Under the pieces are notes generated by a model that saw only the letters and a list, made by a program, of their open reading frames with translations, ran no database searches and was not told the DNA's origin. Positions 9,401 through 17,089 of a stretch of DNA of 64,000 nucleotides are shown piece after piece. Location of the stretch: assembly GCF_024721155.1 (NCBI RefSeq), contig NZ_JAHVAP010000001.1, positions 186,001 through 250,000 of the forward strand, written 5' to 3'. The position numbers were made by a program, and so were the translations under genes. Source of the stretch: Mucilaginibacter phenanthrenivorans. Lineage in GTDB: Bacteria > Bacteroidota > Bacteroidia > Sphingobacteriales > Sphingobacteriaceae. Every line of letters starts with the position of its first letter. The stretch's first letter is position 1.

Positions 9401-11444
9401 TGCCATTCACTCCCACATCATATAAACCGTAAGTCAGATTTTGCATTTTTGCACCGCAAGGGCCGGTAGCTGTAGTTGTATCTGCCGGCTTATTCACCTG
9501 CACAACAAATGTTTGCTGGTAGGTAGTATTGTTTAATTGCGCAGCTACCCTTATGGAATACGTGTTTTTATCGGCGAAATGAAGCTTAGCGGCAGTTTTT
9601 AACTTTCCGCTATCCATAATAAAACTACTATTATCGCTGTCCCCATCACCAGTGGTTAATTTATAATCAGATGCTTGCTGTCCATTTTTTAGAGAAACGA
9701 CTCCTACTATGGTTTGAGCGGGTTTGTCATCATCAACTTTGTTATTGCTCAGCTTTATCATAGCCGAAGTGTCTGTAAAGTCGATAGCTTTATTTAGCCC
9801 ACTCGGAGTTGCACTGCTTTTTGCTTTTCCGACATGAATTGTGCCGGTAAGGTTTGCTTTGAAATCATTCTTACTGTTATCGTTGGTTCTTATCGTAAGG
9901 GTACCGTTTTGCTCATTCTGTTGCGCAGGGAAATAAACGAGATTAAAGTTGACCGATGCACCGGATTTAAGTACCTGGGCCGGGTGCCCGTTTACGTAAA
10001 ATGCAGTTCCGGAAACACTTACCTCAGCTAAGGTAAGTGTAGCATTACCTGCATTGGTTATAGTTACAGGAGTGGTGATGGCACTATCTATCTTGGTATT
10101 TATATTAAATACATCGCCTGAACTTAAACTCTGATAACCAGCAGCTACATTTAATTGTGGGCTTGCGATGTTATTCCATAATCCGGTTACCGCCCCGCTT
10201 TTTGCTGAAAAGTATAACGTACCGGCTATATCCTGTAGTTGCGTTGGGTTTTGAGGTGATGAAAATTGAAGTGATTGTGAGTTTGATGCATCCAGTGCAT
10301 ACACAGAGCCTTGTAGTATGTAAAATAGTTTGTTGGCTGATAAAACTGGCGTGCCCCCGGTTAAGTTGATGTTGGCAGCCTGAGTGGTTCCTGTTGCTGT
10401 TCCGTCACTAGTCCAAAGCGCAAAAGAACCAGGCGCGGCGAAGTACAGTTTATTGTTAAAATTCACAAAATTCTTCATGCTTGAACCGGAGAGGTAAGGT
10501 GTCCATGGGTAATTTTTCAAACTTGCAGTACCTTTGACTGTACCATCACTGTACCACAGGTAATCAATACCGTTACGATTGGCATCAGTTGCCTCAATTG
10601 AGTAAAAAAAGCCGTTGCTGGCTTGTGTGATGTTATTAAGCGCTACACCTCCGTATTGCACCGCATCATATGATTGAAGCAGCACAGGCGTATCGGATAC
10701 CGGGCTTAACTGGTAAAGCTTGATGTTTTGTGTATTGGATGTACTTGTTGTAAAAACTAAATTGCCATTTATATTCCGCAGTTGACCAACTGAAACGTTA
10801 TCTTCGAGGTTAACCGTTGTTGTTCCGGCTACAGTTCCATCTGATTTTCCAAGCGTTCCACTATAGGGGCCTTCGGTAAAATACAGCGTATTTTGTACCG
10901 CTATCAATTGTCCGGGCCCTTCATTAAGTGAGCTGATTAGCTGAACAAGATTTCCCGAGGTGCCATCTGTGACAAACAGTGTTGATGTTGGCACGCTGGA
11001 ACTGTTTGTAGCAACAAAAAACAGCCTATTGTTTGCTACTGTTAACTGTACAGGATCAGATCCATTGTAGCCATTACCCGGATAGGGGTTTATATCGGCA
11101 AACATTTTTGTGCCCGCCGGTGTGCCATCGCTTACCCAGAGTTCGTTGCCATGCACGCCGTCATTCGCCGCAAAATATACTTTACCGTTATACACCGTGA
11201 GATTTGCAGGTGATGAGCCGGCTGGACCTGTTGCAATATCTTTTACAAGTGTTGTACCTGAATTTGTCCCGTCAGACTTCCATAACTCAATTCCGTGAGC
11301 ACCGTCATCGGCAGCAAACAGGAGGAAACCTTTGTAACTTGTAACGCGACCAACGGAGGTAAAATTCTTGATCAGTTTTTGAGCCTGCAGGGAGCCAGCA
11401 GCCAAAAATAAGGCAAGCACAGCAAAAATAAACTTTTTATACAT
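6459..11444 (-). CDS. Giant type IX-secreted beta-propeller/Ycf48-repeat adhesin-like protein
   Basis: A 1661-residue secreted protein with a signal peptide (about 1-22). Order of parts: ELWxSDGTxxGT repeats with ADDGxHG or ANDGxHG words (about 35-400, probably a beta-propeller); a choice-of-anchor-D/ASH-like segment (about 430-540); a cadherin-like segment (about 545-650); about ten Ycf48/sialidase-type repeats with TTDGGxTW or STDGGASW cores (about 665-1230); two PKD/Ig-like domains (about 1240-1420); a further Ig-like part; and a C-terminal type IX secretion sorting domain beginning near IIFPNPFTD and ending YKIWKK. It is therefore expected to cross the outer membrane and be released or surface-anchored. 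The repeats are structural here; no catalytic residues are apparent. It is the first gene of a two-gene unit with the overlapping lipoprotein. Confidence 0.85.
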   Translation of the reverse strand: MYKKFIFAVLALFLAAGSLQAQKLIKNFTSVGRVTSYKGFLLFAADDGAHGIELWKSDGTNSGTTLVKDIATGPAGSSPANLTVYNGKVYFAANDGVHGNELWVSDGTPAGTKMFADINPYPGNGYNGSDPVQLTVANNRLFFVATNSSSVPTSTLFVTDGTSGNLVQLISSLNEGPGQLIAVQNTLYFTEGPYSGTLGKSDGTVAGTTTVNLEDNVSVGQLRNINGNLVFTTSTSNTQNIKLYQLSPVSDTPVLLQSYDAVQYGGVALNNITQASNGFFYSIEATDANRNGIDYLWYSDGTVKGTASLKNYPWTPYLSGSSMKNFVNFNNKLYFAAPGSFALWTSDGTATGTTQAANINLTGGTPVLSANKLFYILQGSVYALDASNSQSLQFSSPQNPTQLQDIAGTLYFSAKSGAVTGLWNNIASPQLNVAAGYQSLSSGDVFNINTKIDSAITTPVTITNAGNATLTLAEVSVSGTAFYVNGHPAQVLKSGASVNFNLVYFPAQQNEQNGTLTIRTNDNSKNDFKANLTGTIHVGKAKSSATPSGLNKAIDFTDTSAMIKLSNNKVDDDKPAQTIVGVVSLKNGQQASDYKLTTGDGDSDNSSFIMDSGKLKTAAKLHFADKNTYSIRVAAQLNNTTYQQTFVVQVNKPADTTTATGPCGAKMQNLTYGLYDVGVNGTRIVAVGGNGKILESTDNGAHWLLAGAGAVQDLKKIRFADSNTGYILGNNNTFLKSTDGGASWGLLNVPSVPYPYFTAMAFPTANTGYIFSSSAAYKTTDGGKSWLQLDFASYNNINAAFFTDEKTGYVCGSSDMLMKTTDGGLTWTTLTSTLGDNTNLQNILFVNATGYLFSTAGDMMKTTDGGKTWSRAGVVPNGYVQGGYFLSEKTGYVASGFSGSAVFETTDGGSTWNNVAYGFGDLLAVAFNKDGSLGAAVGIGVGSGASGGPGRNVFVKQGGQSWQNAIELTGDDFNNVNFTDTNTGYLFGNRANLKTTDGGISWHPMQLDLSQAYPYPYITSFFSSKNTAYCVVMADLYKTSDAGTTWKKLLSGDGPEQIRSVYFINDDIGFIGTMNDGEIKKTIDGGATWTSSPSLNPAGWFFQIQFINNTTGFAVGANSIVKTTDQGLTWTYIYSQPDSYLTAIHMFDESNGLAAGLKGLILQTSDGGKTWKTLTTAIVGDIQYLCFVNNMHGYAFSGNYGISYQSIFETFDGGLTWQSSRLYTPEGQGISLQGNAIYLSGQGGVIEKLAMDTTPGKVGNISGETVVAEKTKTDYTVAAGDGVNYKWTANSSDMQINTSGNKATVQWNKAGTYQLQVANYNGCGAGDTKTLNVTVVPAPKIPVITGPDTVLAGAHNILYQTGPDTSVTYTWFAKGDSTVNASVNTVLVNWGKPGTGSVDVVATQPATGLRAEQSLNVLINAAPFTQPNDNFRIQVTSEPCKGDNDGIIKITAVQKLNYTVIVQGSNTKTLHFTDSVSVTGLAAGSYKLAITADGKTGYERDFTVNVTEPKDLSLYAVVNQADSTVNLNLQGGNLYTINLNGTEKTTSLSQLSLKLAAGDNVLTVSTDKPCQGIIQKHLLINNNVIIFPNPFTDVINIRIGFKSSGTAKLTLQNLQGKLIWSGTQTISNNKLQINPGNLDSGFYILRLDLDNKSTAYKIWKK

Positions 11445-11737
11445 TTAATTGTGATACTGATTAGAGTGATATAAAACTAATAATTTAATAGCACTTTGCA
11501 ATTTTTTAGATTGCAATTACTGCGTAAAAAACAAAAAATTCCAAATTACTTGATTTGAAGAGTTTTTTACATTTTCTGATTGTCTTGACGGAATAAGTTG
11601 TGGAGATGAAGAGGCCTCTTTGAACACCTTTTACAGATTTTATGAATTATAAGGGAAATTTACAAGGAGAAGTAATGAGTATGGCTACCCTATTGTTATT
11701 ACTAAATCTCATTATCAAAAAATCACATCTAATATAT
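11445..11737. other. AT-rich upstream region of the large secreted-protein gene
   Basis: This gap lies between the start of the 1661-residue protein gene and the tRNA-Ser terminator. It should hold the promoter of the minus-strand operon. I see no clear TAnnTTTG box or conserved RNA. A 90-codon plus-strand frame starting at 11642 runs through the antisense of the tRNA gene and is not real. Confidence 0.4.
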
Positions 11738-11768
11738 AAAAAAAGGGACGATTTTTCAATCGTCCCTT
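11738..11768 (-). terminator. Rho-independent terminator of tRNA-Ser
   Basis: A perfect 11-bp stem (11743-11753 with 11758-11768) encloses a 4-nt loop. On the minus strand it is followed by a run of seven T. It begins 4 nt after the tRNA 3' end, so the tRNA appears to be transcribed as a short single-gene unit. Confidence 0.85.
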
Positions 11769-11772
11769 CCAG

Positions 11773-11857
11773 CGGAGAGCTAGGGATTCGAACCCCAGGA
11801 CCTGTTACAGTCAACAGTTTTCAAGACTGCCGCAATCGACCACTCTGCCAGCTCTCC
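11773..11857 (-). tRNA. tRNA-Ser (anticodon UGA)
   Basis: On the minus strand the 7-bp acceptor stem GGAGAGC/GCTCTCC closes an 85-nt cloverleaf with discriminator G. The anticodon loop is CTTGAAA (anticodon TGA). A long variable arm, typical of class II serine tRNAs, and a T loop GGTTCGAATCC are present. The CCA end is not encoded. A terminator follows directly. Confidence 0.95.
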
Positions 11858-12017
11858 GGGGTCAAAAGTACAAAACCGGGCCGAATTGCCAAACCTGATA
11901 TTAAGTTTTTTTAATTATTGTATAAGTTGTTGATTTGGTGATGTTTGTGGTGGTTTTTGCAGCCTGTTTTTGCTTTTTTGCCGGAAAAGTGCTTCTTAAC
12001 ACTTCTTAAAAAATGCT

Positions 12018-12040
12018 TAAAACCCGCGTATTTAAGCGGG
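12018..12040 (-). terminator. Possible terminator after the BrkB gene
   Basis: A short GC-rich hairpin (CCCGC at 12023-12027 pairing with GCGGG at 12036-12040) lies just past the stop codon of the BrkB-like gene and is followed on the minus strand by a T-containing stretch. It probably ends the five-gene minus-strand operon. The stem is short, so this is moderate evidence. Confidence 0.5.
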
Positions 12041-12047
12041 GAATTTG

Positions 12048-13016
12048 CTAATCAAGCGGCTTTTTTCGAAAAGAATTGAACATGGGCTTTACTTCCTTGA
12101 TGTTCCGTTTGGAGTACTCGATACTTGCGTTTAACTCAAAGCCGATGATCAGGATGAGCGAGTTCAAATAAAGCCACAGCATAAGTATGATCAACCCGCC
12201 TAAGGAACCGTACACCTTGTTGTAGGAAGAAAAGTTGTTAATATAATAGGCAAATCCAAGAGACGTTAGGACGGCAAGTATGGTTGCCATGATGGAGCCG
12301 GTGCTCAAGAATTTCCATTTCTGTTTATTGGCGGGGCCATACCGGTATAACAATGATATGGTAAAAAAGAATATAGCTATCACAATTATCCATCGGGCGA
12401 AGGCTAATAAATAGATCCAAAAATGGCTCTTCTCCTTCACGTGTGATTTTAAAAGGGTTATTACGGCTTCACCACCGGTCATAATGGTTATGGCTACTAA
12501 AAGCGCTACACTTATCACTATTGTAAGCACTAATGCGATGCTCCGCCTTTTTAGCCAAGTCCGCTTTTCGACTATCAGCGACGATCGGTTAAAAGCCTGC
12601 ATCAAGTTAGTGATTCCATTCGTGGCAAAATAAAGGGCTGATATGAAACCTATTGAAAGCAACTTGCCGTTGTGGATCCTAACGATGTCTTCAATGGTAG
12701 CCTGGAACGCCATATAGGCGTTGTAGGGCAATACTGTCGACAAAATGCTAAGCAACTGTCCCTGGAAGTTTTTTATGGGGATATAGGGGATAAGTGTAAA
12801 CAGGAATATAGTTGCCGGGAAAAATGCCAGCATGAAATTAAATGCCAGCGCCGAAGCTTTATTTAATAAGGTTCGCTGCTGGATCTCGTGGGCAAAAAAG
12901 GCAACCACATCATACAACGGCAGCGGATGAAAGCCCGGCAGTACATATGATTTTGACCACGCTATAAACCTTTTGTAAAACTTAAACCTGAGTAAAAGGC
13001 GGTGTGTCCACTTCAT
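12048..13016 (-). CDS. YihY/BrkB family inner-membrane protein
   Basis: A 322-residue polytopic membrane protein of the YihY/BrkB (UPF0761) family. About six hydrophobic helices follow an amphipathic N-terminus. The family pattern is visible in RTLLNKASALAFNFMLAFFPA (about 47-67), the segment ISALYFATNGITNLMQAFNR, and the C-terminal GSLGGLIILMLWLYLNSLILI. The biochemical role of the family is unsettled; RNase BN assignments were withdrawn, and a transport or envelope role is usual in annotation. It is the last gene of a tight operon (12-nt gap to the thioesterase gene) with envelope genes, which fits a membrane role. Confidence 0.87.
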   Translation of the reverse strand: MKWTHRLLLRFKFYKRFIAWSKSYVLPGFHPLPLYDVVAFFAHEIQQRTLLNKASALAFNFMLAFFPATIFLFTLIPYIPIKNFQGQLLSILSTVLPYNAYMAFQATIEDIVRIHNGKLLSIGFISALYFATNGITNLMQAFNRSSLIVEKRTWLKRRSIALVLTIVISVALLVAITIMTGGEAVITLLKSHVKEKSHFWIYLLAFARWIIVIAIFFFTISLLYRYGPANKQKWKFLSTGSIMATILAVLTSLGFAYYINNFSSYNKVYGSLGGLIILMLWLYLNSLILIIGFELNASIEYSKRNIKEVKPMFNSFRKKPLD

Positions 13017-13028
13017 TTGAACGTAAAC

Positions 13029-13436
13029 TTACTCAAAAAAAGGTTTTAATTTATCTCGAAAATCCTGCGGGGCAATGCAGGGGCGTTTGGTTGTCATATT
13101 TATAAATACCAGTGATGTTTCACCAAGGTTTATCAGTTCCTGCTTTTCGTTATAAAGCTCGTAGATAAAGTGGATCTTTATCCGTGGCATCTCTTTCATA
13201 ATTACTTTTACCGTAATCTCCTCGTCGTACAGCGCGGGTTTGTAATACTTGCAGTTCAGTTCTATAACCGGCATCATAATCCCTGATGCTTCCATGCCAC
13301 TATAAGTTAAACCCATACTGCGCAGCATTTCCACACGGCCCACCTCGTAAAACTCCGCATAGTTACCATAGTACATATAGCCCATCTGGTCGGTTTCCCC
13401 GTATCGTACCCTTATTTTAGTAGAGTGCTCGAACAT
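13029..13436 (-). CDS. Acyl-CoA thioesterase, YbgC/4-hydroxybenzoyl-CoA thioesterase type
   Basis: A 135-residue single hotdog-fold protein. RVRYGETDQMGYMYYGNYAE at the N-terminus contains Asp16, the expected catalytic residue of the YbgC/FadM group, followed by the long central helix (VGRVEMLRSMGLTYSGME). It should hydrolyse acyl-CoA or acyl-ACP thioesters in the cytoplasm; the natural substrate is unknown. Its ATG overlaps the stop codon of the mltG gene by one base (TAATG), so translation is probably coupled. The neighbours are cell-wall and membrane genes, recalling the association of YbgC with envelope loci in other bacteria. Confidence 0.9.
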   Translation of the reverse strand: MFEHSTKIRVRYGETDQMGYMYYGNYAEFYEVGRVEMLRSMGLTYSGMEASGIMMPVIELNCKYYKPALYDEEITVKVIMKEMPRIKIHFIYELYNEKQELINLGETSLVFINMTTKRPCIAPQDFRDKLKPFFE

Positions 13437-14491
13437 TATTTTTTTATATTTCTGTCGTTAAGGGCTTGCTGAAACGCGTGGGCGTTTACCAAATGTTGAG
13501 CAACGTTAGTAGCGAATGCGTGGTAGCCTGAAAAGTCGGCTTTGGCGCACATGTAGATATAATCGTTTTTCTGGTAATCGAGCACCGAATTAACGGCAGC
13601 TACCGATGGCATCATGATAGGACCGGGGGGCAAACCTGTGTGCAGGTAGGTGTTATATGGTGAATTGATAGAAAGGTACCTGTTCAATACCCGTTTGATA
13701 GTGAAATCATTCTCAGCGAAGATAACGGTTGGATCAGCTTCCAGCTTCATGCCTTTTTTAAGGCGATTTAAATAGAGACCTGCTACGGCAGGCATTTCAT
13801 CATCATGCAATGCCTCAGCATCAACTATTGACGCCAAAATGGATACCTCGACAGGAGTAAGGTTGATAGCCGCTGCCTTTTGCTTGCGTTCGGGCGTCCA
13901 GAACTTCTCGTAGTTGGCATACATCCGCTTAAAAAACTTTTCGGGCGATGTGTTCCAGTATAGTTGGTAGCTGTTTGGCAAAAACATGGTGTACACATTG
14001 TCTGTAGTAAAGCCGTACTGCTGCACAAAACTGGTTGAATCAAGTAACCGAATGATGGATGTTGAATCAGGCTCTATCTTTTTCGATAAAAAGCCCGCGA
14101 ATTCTTCTTTCAACCTTAAATTATGAAATGATACGGTTACAGGTTCCTGGGTACCGGAGGCTAGCATATTGATCAGGCGGCGATTGCTCATCCCTTCATG
14201 CAGGCGATAACGGCCTGGCTTAACCCGGCTGATATAATTCATGTTTTCAGCGGCCTTGTAAAAGCTGGCGGTATCCTTAACCATTTGCTTTTCCTGAACG
14301 GTTTTATAAACGTCAGTAAATTTCGATCCGGTTTTTATGTAAAGATATTCCTGGTTGTTGGTTACGTTAGGACTGAAATATTTTAGGTAGTAATTTAAGC
14401 CGGTAAAGCCAATAGCTACCAGGAGTATGATCACCATAACAACGATAAACTTTCTTGAAGTTCCGCCTGATGATGTGTTTTTTGCTGTCAT
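13436..14491 (-). CDS. mltG: Endolytic murein transglycosylase MltG
   Basis: A 351-residue YceG/MltG family protein that cleaves nascent peptidoglycan glycan strands and so sets their length. There is one N-terminal membrane helix (about 14-36), then a LysM-like subdomain and the YceG catalytic region. The conserved block ASIVDAEALHDDE carries the expected catalytic Glu; the first residue of the usual E-x-E pair is Asp here. It is followed by AGLYLNRLKKGMKLEADPTVIFA and SPYNTYLHTGLPPGPI, both diagnostic. The length is normal. It sits 12 nt after the rhodanese gene and overlaps the thioesterase gene by one base. It would act at the outer face of the inner membrane. Confidence 0.94.
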   Translation of the reverse strand: MTAKNTSSGGTSRKFIVVMVIILLVAIGFTGLNYYLKYFSPNVTNNQEYLYIKTGSKFTDVYKTVQEKQMVKDTASFYKAAENMNYISRVKPGRYRLHEGMSNRRLINMLASGTQEPVTVSFHNLRLKEEFAGFLSKKIEPDSTSIIRLLDSTSFVQQYGFTTDNVYTMFLPNSYQLYWNTSPEKFFKRMYANYEKFWTPERKQKAAAINLTPVEVSILASIVDAEALHDDEMPAVAGLYLNRLKKGMKLEADPTVIFAENDFTIKRVLNRYLSINSPYNTYLHTGLPPGPIMMPSVAAVNSVLDYQKNDYIYMCAKADFSGYHAFATNVAQHLVNAHAFQQALNDRNIKK

Positions 14492-14503
14492 TTTAATAAA
14501 CTT

Positions 14504-14806
14504 TTAATATTTTAATTTTTGCAGGGCCATTATCCCGCCGGTTAAATTGCGTGCTTGCAGGTAGCCGTTTTGCGCTAATATTTCCCGGGCGGTTTCGCTT
14601 CTTAATCCCACCTTACAAATAACAATAATTTCGTCTGTTTTGTTGTATTCCAGCTTATCCAAGTTATTAATAAACTGTGATAACGGGATATTCCTTCCAC
14701 CGATATTGAACGTATGAAATTCAATCTCCTCCCTAACATCAAGTAAATTCAATTCTTCACCGTTTTGCATTCGCGTGAATAATTCCTGGTTATTGATTGG
14801 GGACAT
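14504..14806 (-). CDS. Single-domain rhodanese-like protein
   Basis: A 100-residue protein that is one rhodanese domain. LLDVREEIEF (about 21-30) and the active loop IVICKVGLRSETA with Cys64 are visible, so a persulfide-carrying sulfurtransferase activity is plausible. There is no signal peptide, so it is cytoplasmic. Its start overlaps the end of the PASTA gene by 17 nt, showing membership of the envelope operon. The physiological sulfur acceptor is unknown. Confidence 0.9.
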   Translation of the reverse strand: MSPINNQELFTRMQNGEELNLLDVREEIEFHTFNIGGRNIPLSQFINNLDKLEYNKTDEIIVICKVGLRSETAREILAQNGYLQARNLTGGIMALQKLKY

Positions 14807-15578
14807 CTGACTTTTTACCTTGTGAAACGGTAAGATTTATGCGGGTGCCATTGCTCGCTTTGCTCAGCGAGTCGGTTCTTATGGGCGATTGCGCCACAAC
14901 TACCAGGCTCGTTGAATCCGTTATAGTCCCCTGGTAAGTAATGGTGCCTACGGTCAATCCGCCTTGTTTGATCACAAATTTGGCGGCATCGAGATCCTGG
15001 TTTACCAAATCGGGAATTTCAACTTCGCTTGCGCCTTCGCCGTTACCAAGCACCAAGTCTATCCTTGATCCTTTGGGGATCTTGGTACCTGCCTTTATTT
15101 CCTGTCCGCCAAAACGCATTTCAAGGATTCTGTCGCGTGCTATATCCGATTTATAGGTGGTATCACCTACCTTTAAGCCGTAGTTTGCCAGCGTGGCCAC
15201 AGCCTCGCGGTAAGTGTATGGTTCCAGGTCGGGCATAGATACAGGCGGGGCCTGGCGGGTAACCACGGTTAGGTAAATGGTACGGTTCTCTTTTACATTG
15301 GTCCCGGGGTCAGGATCCTGTTCTACAACTGAGCCTGGGGGTTGATCAAGCACATAAACCGAATCTATCTTATAGTCGAATCCTTGCTCCTTAAGCATAC
15401 TCATGGCTTTTTCAACCTGCATGCCTTTTAGCTGTGGTACGGGGATGCCCGTGCCATGACGGGTGTAAAAGCTTAAGCTAAAGAACGCTATCATTAAAAT
15501 AACAACCACCGTGCCTATTGCCAGCAGCAGGTTAGCCCGGAATTGTCTTGTTTTTAAATAAGCCCAAAATTTACGCAT
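14790..15578 (-). CDS. Membrane-anchored protein with three PASTA domains
   Basis: A 262-residue protein with a short cytoplasmic N-terminus, one membrane helix (about 18-38) and three consecutive PASTA domains (about 42-107, 112-180 and 184-255). Each has the pattern VPxLKGMxxEKAxxxLKxxGF, or MPDLEPYTYREA, or IPDLVNQDLDAAK. PASTA domains bind muropeptides or beta-lactam-like ligands, and usually belong to Ser/Thr kinases or penicillin-binding proteins; here no kinase is fused. It is the first gene of the operon PASTA-rhodanese-MltG-thioesterase-BrkB, so a link with peptidoglycan sensing is reasonable but inferred. Confidence 0.9.
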   Translation of the reverse strand: MRKFWAYLKTRQFRANLLLAIGTVVVILMIAFFSLSFYTRHGTGIPVPQLKGMQVEKAMSMLKEQGFDYKIDSVYVLDQPPGSVVEQDPDPGTNVKENRTIYLTVVTRQAPPVSMPDLEPYTYREAVATLANYGLKVGDTTYKSDIARDRILEMRFGGQEIKAGTKIPKGSRIDLVLGNGEGASEVEIPDLVNQDLDAAKFVIKQGGLTVGTITYQGTITDSTSLVVVAQSPIRTDSLSKASNGTRINLTVSQGKKSDVPNQ

Positions 15579-15898
15579 CTGTTTTTATCAGGGTATTTGT
15601 AGTCAATTTAACAGTCAAACATAAGGGAAAATTTCGGATTTTTCGCTTTAGGTTGTTTTTTCAAGGTGCTAAGAAGCGCTACGCCGTTTCAGATTAACTT
15701 GTTTGAGGCGTTGCTGTTTTCGATTTGGATATTGTCGTTTCCTTCGGCCATTTAGCGACAATGGAAATATTGAGATAATGATTTATTTTTCGCTATCTCA
15801 ATAAATTAAACCATTTTTACTAACCCGTCCTGTCAAACTCCAGGCTGGCGGTCAGCGTTAAGATAACCATTATCCAATTATACTTATTTCACCAATTA
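15579..15898. other. Divergent intergenic region (PASTA operon / acyltransferase)
   Basis: This 320-bp gap lies between two divergent transcription units and must contain both promoters. AT-rich stretches near 15860-15895 precede the acyltransferase ATG. No strong consensus box, hairpin or small frame is convincing. Confidence 0.4.
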
Positions 15899-17032
15899 AT
15901 GAACAAAGCACCTGCGTATCTTGCGCCCAAAAATCATTACGAGATCCTCGACGGATTGCGCGGCGTAGCCTCTATTTTGGTAGTAGCCTTTCACATTTTA
16001 GAAACCTTTGCAGGCGGTGACCGCTTTAAACAGATCATCAATCACGGTTACCTGGCGGTTGATTTCTTCTTTTTGCTGTCAGGCTTCGTGGTAGCCTATG
16101 CCTACGATGACCGCTGGGCTAAAATGACCCAATGGGATTTTTACAAACGCAGGCTCATCCGTTTGCAGCCTATGGTAATCATGGGCTCACTTATTGGCGC
16201 GGCGTTGTTTTATTTCCAGGGAGGAGTTGCGTTTCCGATGATAGACGCTACGCCTGTTTGGAAAATGCTGCTGGTTATGGTGATAGGTTGTACACTCATT
16301 CCCATTCCAATCTCGATGGATATTCGGGGATGGCAGGAAATGCACCCGTTGGACGGACCTGCATGGTCGCTGTTCTTTGAATATATTGCCAATATCCTTT
16401 ACGCGCTCATCGTTCGCAGATTTTCAAAAACTGTGCTTGCAATTTTTGTGCTGATTGCAGCCGGTTTGCTGATTAACTATACTGTATTCGGTCCGCAGGG
16501 CGATGTTATCGGCGGCTGGAGCATTAATAAAGAGCAATTAAATATTGGCTTTACGCGGGTGCTTTACCCATTTTTTGCAGGTGTGCTGCTTTGCAGGATG
16601 GGTAAGCTGATCCATATTAAAGGTGCATTTACTGTTTGCAGCCTCCTTATAGCGCTTGTTATGTTTTGGCCCAGGGTTGGCGGTAGCCAACACCTTTGGA
16701 TGAACGGTGTTTATGAGTCGTTTTGTATAATTCTTGTTTTCCCGCTGATCGTTGCTATTGGTGCAGGCGGCCAGATTACCGGGAAGCGTACCGCAAGGGT
16801 GTGTAAGTTTTTCGGCGATATTTCTTACCCGATGTACATCACACATTACCCGCTCATTTATATTTTTACCGCCTGGGTGGCAAATAATAAGGTAACCATG
16901 CAAAATAACGGATTGCTTGTTGGCGGGTTGCTATTTGTGACCAGCATCCTGCTGGCTTATGGCTGCCTTAAACTTTACGATGAACCGGTGCGTGAGTGGC
17001 TTAGGAAGCGGTATTTGGTGAAGCGCGGTTGA
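15899..17032 (+). CDS. Acyltransferase 3 family membrane protein (OafA/YrhL-like)
   Basis: A 377-residue integral membrane acyltransferase with about ten hydrophobic helices. The N-terminal signature YEILDGLRGVASILVVAFHI (about 17-36) holds the R and H typical of acyltransferase 3 proteins, and LAVDFFFLLSGFVVAYAY follows. DGPAWSLFFEYIANIL matches the conserved 'W-S-L-xxE' segment. Such enzymes O-acetylate or succinylate sugars of surface polysaccharides or other exported molecules. The gene stands alone, with divergent and convergent neighbours, so the substrate cannot be inferred. Confidence 0.9.
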   Translation: MNKAPAYLAPKNHYEILDGLRGVASILVVAFHILETFAGGDRFKQIINHGYLAVDFFFLLSGFVVAYAYDDRWAKMTQWDFYKRRLIRLQPMVIMGSLIGAALFYFQGGVAFPMIDATPVWKMLLVMVIGCTLIPIPISMDIRGWQEMHPLDGPAWSLFFEYIANILYALIVRRFSKTVLAIFVLIAAGLLINYTVFGPQGDVIGGWSINKEQLNIGFTRVLYPFFAGVLLCRMGKLIHIKGAFTVCSLLIALVMFWPRVGGSQHLWMNGVYESFCIILVFPLIVAIGAGGQITGKRTARVCKFFGDISYPMYITHYPLIYIFTAWVANNKVTMQNNGLLVGGLLFVTSILLAYGCLKLYDEPVREWLRKRYLVKRG

Positions 17033-17040
17033 TATTAAAT

Positions 17041-17074
17041 CTTTGTCATCCTATGCACAAATAGGATGACAAAG
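17041..17074. terminator. Bidirectional hairpin between convergent genes
   Basis: A perfect 13-bp stem (17041-17053 with 17062-17074) with an 8-nt loop lies between the acyltransferase stop and the oxidoreductase stop. It is AT-flanked on both sides and probably serves both convergent transcripts. T runs are short. Confidence 0.65.
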
Positions 17075-17089
17075 AAATTATGCTCTATA

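Noticed and set aside
6459..11444. Reading the Ycf48-type repeats as a photosystem assembly factor or an active sialidase
   Set aside because: The repeats are structural propeller units in a type IX-secreted protein; no sialidase catalytic residues or photosynthetic context exist.
11642..11914. 90-codon plus-strand frame
   Set aside because: It runs antisense through the tRNA-Ser gene and its terminator, so it cannot be a protein gene.
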